In this document: in pieces, positions 53,590-61,898 of the stretch
How the letters are laid out: each line of letters starts with the position of its first letter
Numbering within the stretch: position 1 is the first letter of the stretch
Assembly (NCBI GenBank): GCA_004297725.1
Contig: SCUS01000041.1
Span: forward strand, 124,001 to 188,000
Direction of reading: 5' to 3'
Source of the DNA: Myxococcaceae bacterium
GTDB lineage: Bacteria; Myxococcota_A; Polyangia; Polyangiales; Ga0077539
DNA length: 64,000 bases
The notes under the pieces: generated by a model
Told to the model about the DNA's origin: nothing
The model's database searches: none
The model's input: only the letters and a program-made list of their open reading frames with translations
Position numbers and translations under genes: made by a program

Positions 53590-56500
53590 ATGCGCCCTAT
53601 TCGCCCGCTCTCCCTCGTGCTCATCACCCTCGCGGCGTGCTCGAGCGACCCGATCCCGAACCCCCTCCCCGACGGCTCCATCACCGCCGACGGCTCCGTC
53701 TCCGACACGCCCGTCGCGGATGGTGCCCACGATGGTGCGCTCCCGGATGCGCCGCCGACCGACGCGCCCTCGACGGACGTCCCCGACGGGGGCGGTCCCG
53801 CGCGCGGTCCACGCATCACCACCTGCCCCGGAGACTCGCTCCCTCCCCTCGCCTCGGGCACCTGCTCGGTCACCGCAGGCACCGCAGGCACGCTCATCAC
53901 CGGCGACGTGCTCACCCCGGGGGAGGTCTTCCGCGGCGGCCAGGTGCTGGTCGACCCGGCGGGCATCATCCGCTGCGTGGGCTGTGACTGCAGCGCCGCC
54001 GAGGGCGCGGCCGCCGCGACCCGGGTGGTCTGCCCCGACGGCGTCGTCTCGCCCGGGCTCATCAACGCCCACGACCACCTCACCTTCGCGCAGAACGCCC
54101 CGTACACCCGCACCGCCGAGCGCTACGAGCACCGCCACGACTGGCGCCGCGGAGGCCGCGGGCACACCCGCCTCTCCTCCGCGGGCAGCGCGAGCAACGA
54201 CCAGGTCGCCTGGGGCGAGCTGCGCTTCGTCCTCGGCGGCGCCACCTCGGTCAACGGATCGGGCGGCGTCGCGGGCTTCCTGCGCAACCTCGACCGGGGG
54301 ACCATGGACGGCCTCGGCCAGCCGGTGGTGCGCTACGAGACCTTCCCCCTCGGCGACTCCAGCGGCGCGCTGCTGGCCACCGGGTGCGGCTACCCCTCCA
54401 TCGACACCGCCGCGGAGATCGCCCGCGCCGACGCGTACACCCCGCACGTCGCCGAGGGCATCGGCGTCGAGGCGCGCAACGAGTTCCTCTGCATCCGCAC
54501 CGGCGCGACCGACCTCGTGCAGCCGCAGAGCGCCTTCGTCCACGGCGTCGGGCTCCTCCCCCCGGACATCTCCGAGATGGCCACGCAGGGCACGGCGCTC
54601 ATCTGGTCGCCGCGCTCCAACGTGACGCTCTACGGCGACACCGCCCACGTCACCGAGTACGCCCGCCTCGGGGTGCCCATCGCCCTCGGCTCCGACTGGA
54701 TCATCAGCGGCTCGATGAACATGCTCCGCGAGCTGCGCTGCGCCGACTCCCTCGACGCCAACTTCTACGGCGACTTCTTCACCGACGAGGCCATCTGGCT
54801 CATGGCCACCCGCGACGCCGCGGCCGCCCTCGCGGTCGACGACGCCGTCGGGGTGATCGCCACCGGGCGCGTGGCCGACCTCGCGATCTTCAACGGCGCC
54901 ATGCACCGCGACCACCGCGCCGTCATCGACGCCGCCCCCGGCGACGTCACCCTGGTGATGCGCGGCGGCTCGACCCTCTACGGCGACGCCACGCTGGTGT
55001 CGGCGCTCCCGGGCGGGGCGATGTGCGACCCGCTCGACGTCTGCGGCGTCAACAAGCGCGTCTGCGTCTCCCGCGACCTCGGCGGCCGCGGCCTCCCGGC
55101 GCTCACCAGCGCCAACTCCGGGCGCTACCCCCTCTTCTTCTGCGGCGAGCCGATGAACGAGCCGTCGTGCCTGCCGGAGCGCAACGCCATGGGCTCGCTG
55201 CCCAACCCCGTGGTGAGCGGGTCGACCCGCTACTCCGGCGTCTCCAGCGCCATGGACATGGACGGCGACGGCGTCCCCAACGCCATGGACGACTGCCCGC
55301 GGGTGTTCAACCCGATCCGCCCGGTGGACAACGGCGCGCAGGGCGACACCGACCGCGACGGCGTGGGCGACGCCTGCGACCCCTGCCCCCTCAACCCCGA
55401 TACCACCTCGTGCTCGGCGCCCGACCCCAACGACCGCGACGGCGACGGCACCGCCAACGAGCGCGACAACTGCCCCGACGCGCGCAACGCCGACCAGTCC
55501 GACCGCGACATGGACGGCCGCGGCGACCTCTGCGACGCCTGCCCCGACGCGGCCAACCCCAGCGGCGCCGCCTGCCCCGCCACCGTCTACGCCATCAAGT
55601 CGGCGATGGTCGCCATGGGATCGCGCGTCACCGTCACCGGCCCGGTGGTCACGGCCGTCAACCGCAACGGGTTCTACGTCCAGGTCGCCCCCGGCGACCC
55701 GGCGTACACCGCCCCGGAGAACTCCGGCATCTTCGTCTTCACCGGCACCGCGCCAATGGTCGTCGCGGGCGACCGGGTCACCCTCGGCAACGCGCTCATC
55801 GCCGACTTCTTCGGGCAGATCCAGCTCTCCGGCGCCACCGTCACGACCACCGCCCGCGGCGTGGCGCTGCCTCCGCCGGTGACGGCGACGCCCGCGGAGG
55901 TCACCACCGGCGGCGCTCGCGCGGCGGCCCTCGAGGGCGTGGTCGTGCGCGTCTCCGACGTGGTCGTGACCAACCCCTCCCCCGCTCCGGCGGGCGGCGA
56001 GACGGCCCCGACCAACGAGTTCGAGGTCACCGGCGGGCTGCGCGTGGACGACGGCTTCTACGTCACCTCGCCCTTCCCGGTGATGGACGAGCGCTTCGCC
56101 TCCATCACGGGGGTGCTCTTCCTCTCGCGCTCCAACTCCAAGCTCAACCCGCGCTCCGCCGATGACCTCGTCGCGGGCGCGGCGCAGCTCGCGGCCTTCC
56201 CGGCCGGCACCCTGTTCGCTCGCGTCGGCGCGGCGGGCCCGACCCTCCCGACGGCGCTCGCGGTGCAGCTCACCCGCGCCGTCGCGACCGCCACCACCGT
56301 CACCATGAGCTCCAGCGACCCGGGCCTCGTGGTGGCCGACGTGGTGATCCCCGCGGGCAGCACGCGCGCGGTGGTGCCGGTGATGGGCGTGACCCCCTCG
56401 GCGACGCCGTACACCCTCACGGCGACGCTCGGCACCTCGGTGCGCACGGCGCAGGTGCGGGTCCTCGGCGCGACCGAGGCGCCCCGCCTCGCGAGCCTCA

Positions 56501-57303
56501 CGCCCGCCATGAGCACCGTGGGACCGGGCACCACGACCACCCTCACGGTGACCCTCGACCTGCCCGCCCCCGCGGGCGGCACCTCCGTCACGCTCGCCAC
56601 CACCGCGGGCGGGACCATCCCTGCGATGGTGCTCGTCCCCGCCGGCGCGCTCAGCGCCGAGGTGGTGTTCACCGGCGGCTCCTCGGCCGCCATGGCGACG
56701 GTGACCGCGACGCTCGGCGCCGACACCCGCACCGCGATGGTGCAGGTGACCGAGGCCCCCATCGGGAGCCTGGTGATCAACGAGGTCGACTACGACCAGG
56801 TGGGCTCGGACAGCGGCGAGTTCGTGGAGATCTACAACGGCGCCCTCACCCCCGCGGACCTCTCCACGGTGGTGCTGGTCATGGTCAACGGATCGACCAG
56901 CCGCGAGTACGCCCGCGTCGCCCTCTCCGGCACCCTCGCCCCCGGCGCCTACGCCGTGGTGGCCAACGCCGGGGTGATGGTCCCGGCCGGGGTGATGCGC
57001 TTCAGCATCGCCAACGACTCGCTCCAGAACGGCGCCCCCGACGGCGTCGCGCTGATCAACACGGCCACCGGCACCATGATCGACGCCCTCTGCTACGAGG
57101 GTCCGATGAGCGCCGCGACCATCACCGGCGTGACCGGCACCGTGAGCCTGGTCGAGGGCACCGTCCTCGCCGCCACCGTGGCCGACTCCAACACCATGCC
57201 CAACTCCATCGCCCGCCTCCCCAACGGCAGCGACACCGACGACGCCAACACCGACTGGCGCCTCTCCGCCACCCCGACTCCGGGCGCCGCCAACGCCCCG
57301 TAA
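53590..57303 (+). CDS. Multidomain lipoprotein: metal-dependent amidohydrolase, TSP3 calcium repeats, beta domains, lamin-tail domain
   Basis: 1,237 residues from the ATG at 53590; lipobox TLAAC. After an Asp/Pro linker an amidohydrolase domain (about 85-500) keeps its metal ligands: HDH (161-163), His286 (TPHVAEG), His318 (FVHGVG) and Asp369 (GSDW), of the guanine-deaminase/chlorohydrolase kind. Residues about 555-660 hold four TSP3-type calcium repeats (MDGDGVPNAMDDCP, DRDGVGDACDPCP). Then an OB-like and Ig-like region, and a lamin-tail domain from about 1058 (GSLVINEVDYDQ and SGEFVEIYN). A surface-anchored hydrolase of unknown substrate; this fusion is unusual. Confidence 0.88.
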   Translation: MRPIRPLSLVLITLAACSSDPIPNPLPDGSITADGSVSDTPVADGAHDGALPDAPPTDAPSTDVPDGGGPARGPRITTCPGDSLPPLASGTCSVTAGTAGTLITGDVLTPGEVFRGGQVLVDPAGIIRCVGCDCSAAEGAAAATRVVCPDGVVSPGLINAHDHLTFAQNAPYTRTAERYEHRHDWRRGGRGHTRLSSAGSASNDQVAWGELRFVLGGATSVNGSGGVAGFLRNLDRGTMDGLGQPVVRYETFPLGDSSGALLATGCGYPSIDTAAEIARADAYTPHVAEGIGVEARNEFLCIRTGATDLVQPQSAFVHGVGLLPPDISEMATQGTALIWSPRSNVTLYGDTAHVTEYARLGVPIALGSDWIISGSMNMLRELRCADSLDANFYGDFFTDEAIWLMATRDAAAALAVDDAVGVIATGRVADLAIFNGAMHRDHRAVIDAAPGDVTLVMRGGSTLYGDATLVSALPGGAMCDPLDVCGVNKRVCVSRDLGGRGLPALTSANSGRYPLFFCGEPMNEPSCLPERNAMGSLPNPVVSGSTRYSGVSSAMDMDGDGVPNAMDDCPRVFNPIRPVDNGAQGDTDRDGVGDACDPCPLNPDTTSCSAPDPNDRDGDGTANERDNCPDARNADQSDRDMDGRGDLCDACPDAANPSGAACPATVYAIKSAMVAMGSRVTVTGPVVTAVNRNGFYVQVAPGDPAYTAPENSGIFVFTGTAPMVVAGDRVTLGNALIADFFGQIQLSGATVTTTARGVALPPPVTATPAEVTTGGARAAALEGVVVRVSDVVVTNPSPAPAGGETAPTNEFEVTGGLRVDDGFYVTSPFPVMDERFASITGVLFLSRSNSKLNPRSADDLVAGAAQLAAFPAGTLFARVGAAGPTLPTALAVQLTRAVATATTVTMSSSDPGLVVADVVIPAGSTRAVVPVMGVTPSATPYTLTATLGTSVRTAQVRVLGATEAPRLASLTPAMSTVGPGTTTTLTVTLDLPAPAGGTSVTLATTAGGTIPAMVLVPAGALSAEVVFTGGSSAAMATVTATLGADTRTAMVQVTEAPIGSLVINEVDYDQVGSDSGEFVEIYNGALTPADLSTVVLVMVNGSTSREYARVALSGTLAPGAYAVVANAGVMVPAGVMRFSIANDSLQNGAPDGVALINTATGTMIDALCYEGPMSAATITGVTGTVSLVEGTVLAATVADSNTMPNSIARLPNGSDTDDANTDWRLSATPTPGAANAP

Positions 57304-57326
57304 CAGGGGTTAGTCTCCGCCGCGCC

Positions 57327-58112
57327 GTGCGGCCCACCTCGCTCCCAGCTCCCTCCCCCCCTTCCCTCCCCGACGTCGTCGAGATCGCGGCCACCGCGTG
57401 GTCCTCGGCGGAGCGCCCTGCGCTGCGCGGCCACCTCGACGAAGGCTGCGCCGTGGCGTTGCGCTCGGCGTGGTCCGCGAGCGACTCGGCCGCCATGGCC
57501 GACGCCGTGCTCTCCGCCCGAGAGCGCTGGACCTCCGACTTCGGCGGGGAGCAGTTCTCCCTGGGGAGCGCGTTCTACACGCACCTCGAGACCGGCCGGG
57601 CGGCGGAGTATTTCGCCCGCTGCGCGGCCTCCGACGCGCTGGTGGAGTCGGTGCTCCCCGGCGCCCAGTCGGCCACCCGTGCGCTCTTCGCGCAGCTCGT
57701 CGGCGCCCGCGTGCGAGCCCGACGCGGCTTCGGCGGACCGGGGGTGCATGTCTTCCCCGCAGGCTCGAAGGTCGCTCGTCGCGGGGGTGTTCCTCACTGG
57801 GACGTCGAGGGCCTCGCCCCGGAGCACCTCTCCCGGCAGCGCGACGCGCTCTCCCTGGTGGTCATGCTCCAGCCCCCCTCGAAGGGCGGCGCCCTGCGCC
57901 TCTGGGACGCCTGCTGGGACGGCCGCGACGAGCCCTCCTCCTCGGCGCTGCGATCGCCCCGGCGGGACGTCCTCTCGGGCTCCGGTGACGCCGTGCTGCT
58001 GAGCTCCTACCGCCTGCACCAGATCCGCCCCTTCACGGGCAGGATCGACCGCATCTCCATCACCGCGCACGGCGTCGAGGTCGACCCGGGCGTCTGGGAG
58101 CTCTGGTTCTGA
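57327..58112 (+). CDS. 2-oxoglutarate/Fe(II)-type oxygenase
   Basis: 261 residues from a GTG at 57327. The iron triad HxD...H is visible: H157 and D159 (VPHWDVEG), H231 (YRLHQIRPF) and an Arg about ten residues later (GRIDRISI) for 2-oxoglutarate. The fold is like prolyl hydroxylase/PhyH-type enzymes; substrate unknown. TAGTCT (57311-57316) lies ten bases before the start. Stop overlaps the Rieske gene as TGATG. Confidence 0.75.
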   Translation: MRPTSLPAPSPPSLPDVVEIAATAWSSAERPALRGHLDEGCAVALRSAWSASDSAAMADAVLSARERWTSDFGGEQFSLGSAFYTHLETGRAAEYFARCAASDALVESVLPGAQSATRALFAQLVGARVRARRGFGGPGVHVFPAGSKVARRGGVPHWDVEGLAPEHLSRQRDALSLVVMLQPPSKGGALRLWDACWDGRDEPSSSALRSPRRDVLSGSGDAVLLSSYRLHQIRPFTGRIDRISITAHGVEVDPGVWELWF

Positions 58113-59173
58113 TGGTCTCCCCCTTCCCCCGCGAGGCCTACACCGACCCTTCGCGCTTCGCTCGCGAGCTCGACCGGCTCTTCCGCGCCCACGGCTACGC
58201 CGCCGCCAGCGCCGACGACCTGTCCCGCCCCGGAGCCTGGGTGCGCGTCCCGATGCCCGATGACCGCCTCGTCGTGGCGCGCGACGCGGGCCTCTCGCTG
58301 CACCTGCTCAGGGACGTGTGCCGCCACCGCGGCGTGGCCCTCCTCGAAGGCGACCAGGGAACCCTCTCGTCGCTTCAGATCTCCTGCCCCTACCACGCGT
58401 GGCGCTACGACCTCTCGGGCTCGCTGCTGCGCGCCCCGGGCGCCCCCGACGGGCTCGACCACGCCGACCACGGCCTCCGCGCGGGCCACGTCGCCCCGCG
58501 CCTCACCAGCCTCTTCGCGTACCCCGCGGCGCCCTCCACGGCGCCGTCGCTGCCACCGTGGCTCGCCTCGCTGGAGCTCGCCTCGCTGCGCCGCGCCCGA
58601 CGCCTCTCCTGGGAGGTCGACGCCAACTGGAAGCTGCTGGTGGAGAACTTCCAGGAGTCCCATCACTTCCCGACGGTGCACCCGGGCCTGGAGGCGCTCA
58701 CCCCGTGGCAGGACTCTCACAGCCTCGTCGAGCACGACGGCTGGCTCGGCGGGGTGATGTCCCTCCGCGACGAGGTCGAGACCGTCTCCACCACCGGGCT
58801 CCTCCGGGGGCGGCGCCCCATCGTCCCGGCCACCCTCCGCCGGCTCGTGCACGACGCGTGGATCGCCCCCAACCTGCTCACCAGCCTGCAGCCGGATTAC
58901 CTGCTCATGTATCGACTCCACCCGCTCTCCCCCGGCCGCACCCGCGTGGTGGGGGAGGTCTTCGTGCACCGCGCGACCCCCGACGACGCCGGGCTCGACG
59001 AGGTCTTCGCCTTCTGGGACCGCACCAACGCCGAGGACCGCGCCGTCTGCGAGCGCCAGCAGCTCGGGATGGCCTCTCGCTGGGAGGGCGGGGTCTACGC
59101 CACCAGCGAGGACGGCACGCGCGCCTTCGACCGCTGGGTCGCCTCGCGCCTCGACGGGGAGCGCTCGCCGTGA
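58112..59173 (+). CDS. Rieske non-haem iron oxygenase (alpha-subunit type)
   Basis: 353 residues. Rieske 2Fe-2S site C70-x-H72 ... C92-x-x-H95 (CRHRG and CPYHAW). The catalytic domain has the mononuclear-iron region NWKLLVENFQESHHFPTVHP. Uses O2 and an electron chain for hydroxylation, demethylation or a similar reaction. No reductase or ferredoxin gene is next to it. Overlaps the gene before as TGATG and the gene after as GTGA, so it is the middle of a three-gene oxygenase operon. Confidence 0.92.
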   Translation: MVSPFPREAYTDPSRFARELDRLFRAHGYAAASADDLSRPGAWVRVPMPDDRLVVARDAGLSLHLLRDVCRHRGVALLEGDQGTLSSLQISCPYHAWRYDLSGSLLRAPGAPDGLDHADHGLRAGHVAPRLTSLFAYPAAPSTAPSLPPWLASLELASLRRARRLSWEVDANWKLLVENFQESHHFPTVHPGLEALTPWQDSHSLVEHDGWLGGVMSLRDEVETVSTTGLLRGRRPIVPATLRRLVHDAWIAPNLLTSLQPDYLLMYRLHPLSPGRTRVVGEVFVHRATPDDAGLDEVFAFWDRTNAEDRAVCERQQLGMASRWEGGVYATSEDGTRAFDRWVASRLDGERSP

Positions 59174-60003
59174 GCGCCCGGCCGTGGGGCATCTGGGGCG
59201 CTCCCTTCGTCGACCTGGGCGAGGTGATCGACACGTCGTGCTTCGGGGCCCTCGACCGGGAGCTCACCCTCGGGCTCTCCCAGGTCGAGACCGAGGGCAC
59301 CGGAGCGACCCTGAAATGGATGGGCGTGGTGGCGCCGTGGATGATGGACGACGGCCACCGCGACGCGATGGAGGCCATCCGGGCGATGAGCGACCAGGAC
59401 TTCGAGGACTTCGTCTCGCTGGGCGACGCCCCCGAGGCGATCGACCGCGCGCGCCGCCACGAGGAGGACTTCGGCGACGAGACCGACCGCGCCTTCACCC
59501 GCGCCCAGCAGCGGCTTCTCACGCTTCGTCACGGGGTCTATTTCCCCTGGAAGTGCTGCTACCACCTGCTGTCCAACGACCGCTGGGACGACAAGCACTC
59601 GGGCGCCGGCAAGGCCTTCTCCGAGGAGGCGCGGTCGGTCTTCCCCCAGACCGTGGACTTCGTTCGCTCGCTCCCCTTCCGAGAGATCGGGCGCTGCGTG
59701 CTCTTCGGCGTCGAGGCCCACGACCACGCGCCGCTTCACCGCGACACCGAGCCGGGCCAGTCACTGGGCGTCGCGCAGTCGATCAACTTCGCGCCGCGCC
59801 CGGGCAAGCGCTTCTACCTCCAGCCCGGCGAGGACGCGGAGCCGGTGGTGGTCGACCGGCCGATCTACTGGTTCAACGACATGGACTATCACGGCGTGCT
59901 GGCCGACCCGTTCTTCCGCTACTCGCTGCGGGTCGACGGGGTGTTCGAGCCGGGCTTCGTGCGCGACCTGGAGCGCCGCGTCCGTCAGGCGAAGGGGCGG
60001 TAG
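59170..60003 (+). CDS. Putative 2-oxoglutarate/Fe(II) dioxygenase, aspartyl/asparaginyl hydroxylase-like
   Basis: 277 residues from the GTG at 59170, which overlaps the Rieske stop. Iron triad H190-x-D192 (LHRDTEPGQS) and H241 (DYHGVL), with Arg in FRYSLRVDG for the cosubstrate. A segment before it, WKCCYHLLSNDRW, and GKRFYLQPGE give a cupin-type beta pattern. It is distinct from the first 2OG enzyme of the operon. Substrate unknown. Confidence 0.68.
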   Translation: MSARPWGIWGAPFVDLGEVIDTSCFGALDRELTLGLSQVETEGTGATLKWMGVVAPWMMDDGHRDAMEAIRAMSDQDFEDFVSLGDAPEAIDRARRHEEDFGDETDRAFTRAQQRLLTLRHGVYFPWKCCYHLLSNDRWDDKHSGAGKAFSEEARSVFPQTVDFVRSLPFREIGRCVLFGVEAHDHAPLHRDTEPGQSLGVAQSINFAPRPGKRFYLQPGEDAEPVVVDRPIYWFNDMDYHGVLADPFFRYSLRVDGVFEPGFVRDLERRVRQAKGR

Positions 60004-60007
60004 TGGC

Positions 60008-61330
60008 TCAGCGGCACTGCGACGACGGGCGGCCGCCGAAGTAGAGCGAGACGTAGAGCGAGTGGCCCCAGGTGTCGGCGCCCACGAGCGAGCCGGTGAA
60101 CTCCGTGCGCACGCCCATGGAGCAGAAGACGTGGATGGTGTTGGCCACGTAGCCGCCGAGGCGGAAGGCGCTGCCGCCGTGGGTGTCCGCGAGGGCGACG
60201 CTGGTGTTGAGCCCGCCGGAGAGGTTGATGATCGAGAAGCTCTCCCGGTCGGCGCGCGGCCAGGAGAGCAGGTTGGCGCCGAGGCCTGCGCCCAGCACGA
60301 AGGCGTCCCACTCGGAGCTGTAGGCCACCGAGGGGGCGAGCGTGCCGCCGCCGTAGCGCGCGTCGATGCCGAACTCGATGGGGCCGCGAGCGAGGCGGAA
60401 GCCCAGGCCGAAGAAGCCCGCTCGCCCGGCGTTGTCGGACTGCGAGAGCGTGAACTCGTAGCCCACGAAGAACATCGAAGCGCGCAGGTCGCCGCCGAGC
60501 AGCGCCACCGAGGAGGACGAGGACGACGAAGCCGAGCCGTACTCGCCGACCGGCCGACGATAGGTGTACGTGGGCCGGGGAGGCGGCGCCGTGTAGACCG
60601 CCCGGGGACGGGGGGGCGGCGCGACCCGCGGCGGGGGTGGCGTCGTCACCACCACCGGCGGCGGCGCGGCGTAGGTGGGCGTCGCGGCCACCACCGGAGG
60701 CGGCGCAGCGAAGTCGGCGCCACCGGTGACCGGAGGCGGCGCGGCGAAGGTGGTGCCCCCGGTGTCGGCCACGCAGGCCGACTGCGAGCCCCGGGCGCAC
60801 GCGGCCTGCAGCAGCGCGTGGCCTCGCGCCGGATCGCTCGGGACGCCGATGCCGCGGAGCAGCATGCGACCGAGGATCTCGCAGGCTCCGTTGTGGTTCA
60901 CGCTGCAGCCGCGCTCGAGATAGGGAGCCGCGCCGGGGATGTCTCGCGGGGTGCCCCGGGCCGCGGTCATCATCAGCCCGAGCTGCCCGCAGGAGAAGGT
61001 GTGGCCCCCGGCGCAGCCTCGACGGAAGAGCAGCACGGCGCGCGCGTCGTCGCGGGTGACGCCGCGGCCCTCGGAGTAGAGGCCGCCCAGGAGCCCGCAC
61101 GCCGTCGGCGAGTTGCCGTCGCAGCCGCGGGTGTAGAGCTCGCCGGCGAGGAGGACGTTCTGCGGCGCGTTTCGACCGAGCTGGTAGCGCGCCCCGGCGA
61201 GGGCGCACGAGGCGACGTCCCCGGCGTGACAGCGCTCCACGAGAAACTCGATGCTCGCCCCCTGCGCGAAGGCCGTCGTCCCGGCGAGGGTCATCGAGAG
61301 AAACGAGAGGGCTGCAGTGCTTCTTCGCAT
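60008..61330 (-). CDS. Exported Sel1-repeat protein with C-terminal beta-barrel-like domain
   Basis: 440 residues from the ATG at 61330. Signal peptide ALSFLSMTLAGTTAFAQ. Residues about 20-190 contain Sel1-like (TPR-type) repeats with Cys pairs: GCDGNSPTACGLLGGLYSEG, ACEILGRMLLRGIGVPSD. Then a Pro-rich linker of PPPVV repeats, a Ser run, and about 150 residues of amphipathic strands (SMFFVGYEFTLSQ, FFGLGFRLA, LYVSLYFGG) like an outer-membrane barrel or porin-like domain. Sel1 domains bind proteins; role unknown. Confidence 0.75.
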   Translation of the reverse strand: MRRSTAALSFLSMTLAGTTAFAQGASIEFLVERCHAGDVASCALAGARYQLGRNAPQNVLLAGELYTRGCDGNSPTACGLLGGLYSEGRGVTRDDARAVLLFRRGCAGGHTFSCGQLGLMMTAARGTPRDIPGAAPYLERGCSVNHNGACEILGRMLLRGIGVPSDPARGHALLQAACARGSQSACVADTGGTTFAAPPPVTGGADFAAPPPVVAATPTYAAPPPVVVTTPPPPRVAPPPRPRAVYTAPPPRPTYTYRRPVGEYGSASSSSSSSVALLGGDLRASMFFVGYEFTLSQSDNAGRAGFFGLGFRLARGPIEFGIDARYGGGTLAPSVAYSSEWDAFVLGAGLGANLLSWPRADRESFSIINLSGGLNTSVALADTHGGSAFRLGGYVANTIHVFCSMGVRTEFTGSLVGADTWGHSLYVSLYFGGRPSSQCR

Positions 61331-61622
61331 CACGGTGTGACGTGACTCCTTCCGGGGTCCGTTGGTTCCCACACGGGCCCCTTTTTCCCCGACGACATCG
61401 ACTCAATGGACGGTAGCGGCGAGCGAAGGCGCGCGGCCATCCCATGATCATGCGAGGCGCCGGCAGCGCCTGCGATAGAGGGGATTGAAAACCGGGAGTA
61501 TCGGAAGGTAGTCGACTGGAGCACAGCGCTCTTGGCCCTTGATTGCCACGTATCGATTGACGACACTCGCCGCGCGGACCGCCTCTTGGGTGGAGTCAAT
61601 GGTCCGCAGAGGAGAGCACGAC
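61331..61622. other. Intergenic space before the small alpha/beta protein, with an inverted repeat
   Basis: 292 bases, no gene supported. AGGCGC-CGGCA-GCGCCT (61455-61471) is a perfect 6-bp-arm hairpin. The stretch from 61480 to 61570 is AT-richer than the surroundings. GAGGAGAG lies before the ATG of the next gene. Confidence 0.45.
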
Positions 61623-61877
61623 ATGTTCATCATCGTGAATCACGCCATCCGTGACGCTGGCCGCTTCTGGGGTGATCTCCGCGCCGCGGGCGCGCCACCG
61701 GAGGGGACCAGGGTCCATCAGATGCTCCCGAGCGCGGACGGCGCCTCGGCGGTCTGCCTCTGGGAGGCCGACGGCGTCGACACCGTGCGCTCCCTCGTCG
61801 AGAAGACCGTCGGCAGCAGCAGCAGCAACACCTTCTTCGCGGTCGACGCCTCGAACGCGATGGGCCTCCCGAAGTAG
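61623..61877 (+). CDS. Small ferredoxin-fold-like (dimeric alpha/beta) protein of unknown function
   Basis: 84 residues from the ATG at 61623, with GAGGAG a few bases upstream. The N-terminus MFIIVNHAIRD, then WEADGVDTVRSLVEKTVG and SNTFFAVDAS, suggests a beta-alpha-beta small-domain fold like those of dimeric alpha/beta-barrel proteins. No catalytic motif seen. Convergent with the ATP-grasp gene. Confidence 0.6.
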   Translation: MFIIVNHAIRDAGRFWGDLRAAGAPPEGTRVHQMLPSADGASAVCLWEADGVDTVRSLVEKTVGSSSSNTFFAVDASNAMGLPK

Positions 61878-61898
61878 GAGAGGCACCGGCGCGCCCGA

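Noticed and set aside
57327..60003. Secondary-metabolite gene cluster
   Set aside because: No core enzyme, carrier protein or transporter lies nearby, so the oxygenases alone do not support that label.
61520..61560. Sigma-54 promoter before the small alpha/beta gene (TTGGCCCTTGATTGCC)
   Set aside because: The GG and GC cores are nine bases apart, not ten, which sigma-54 promoters do not tolerate well.
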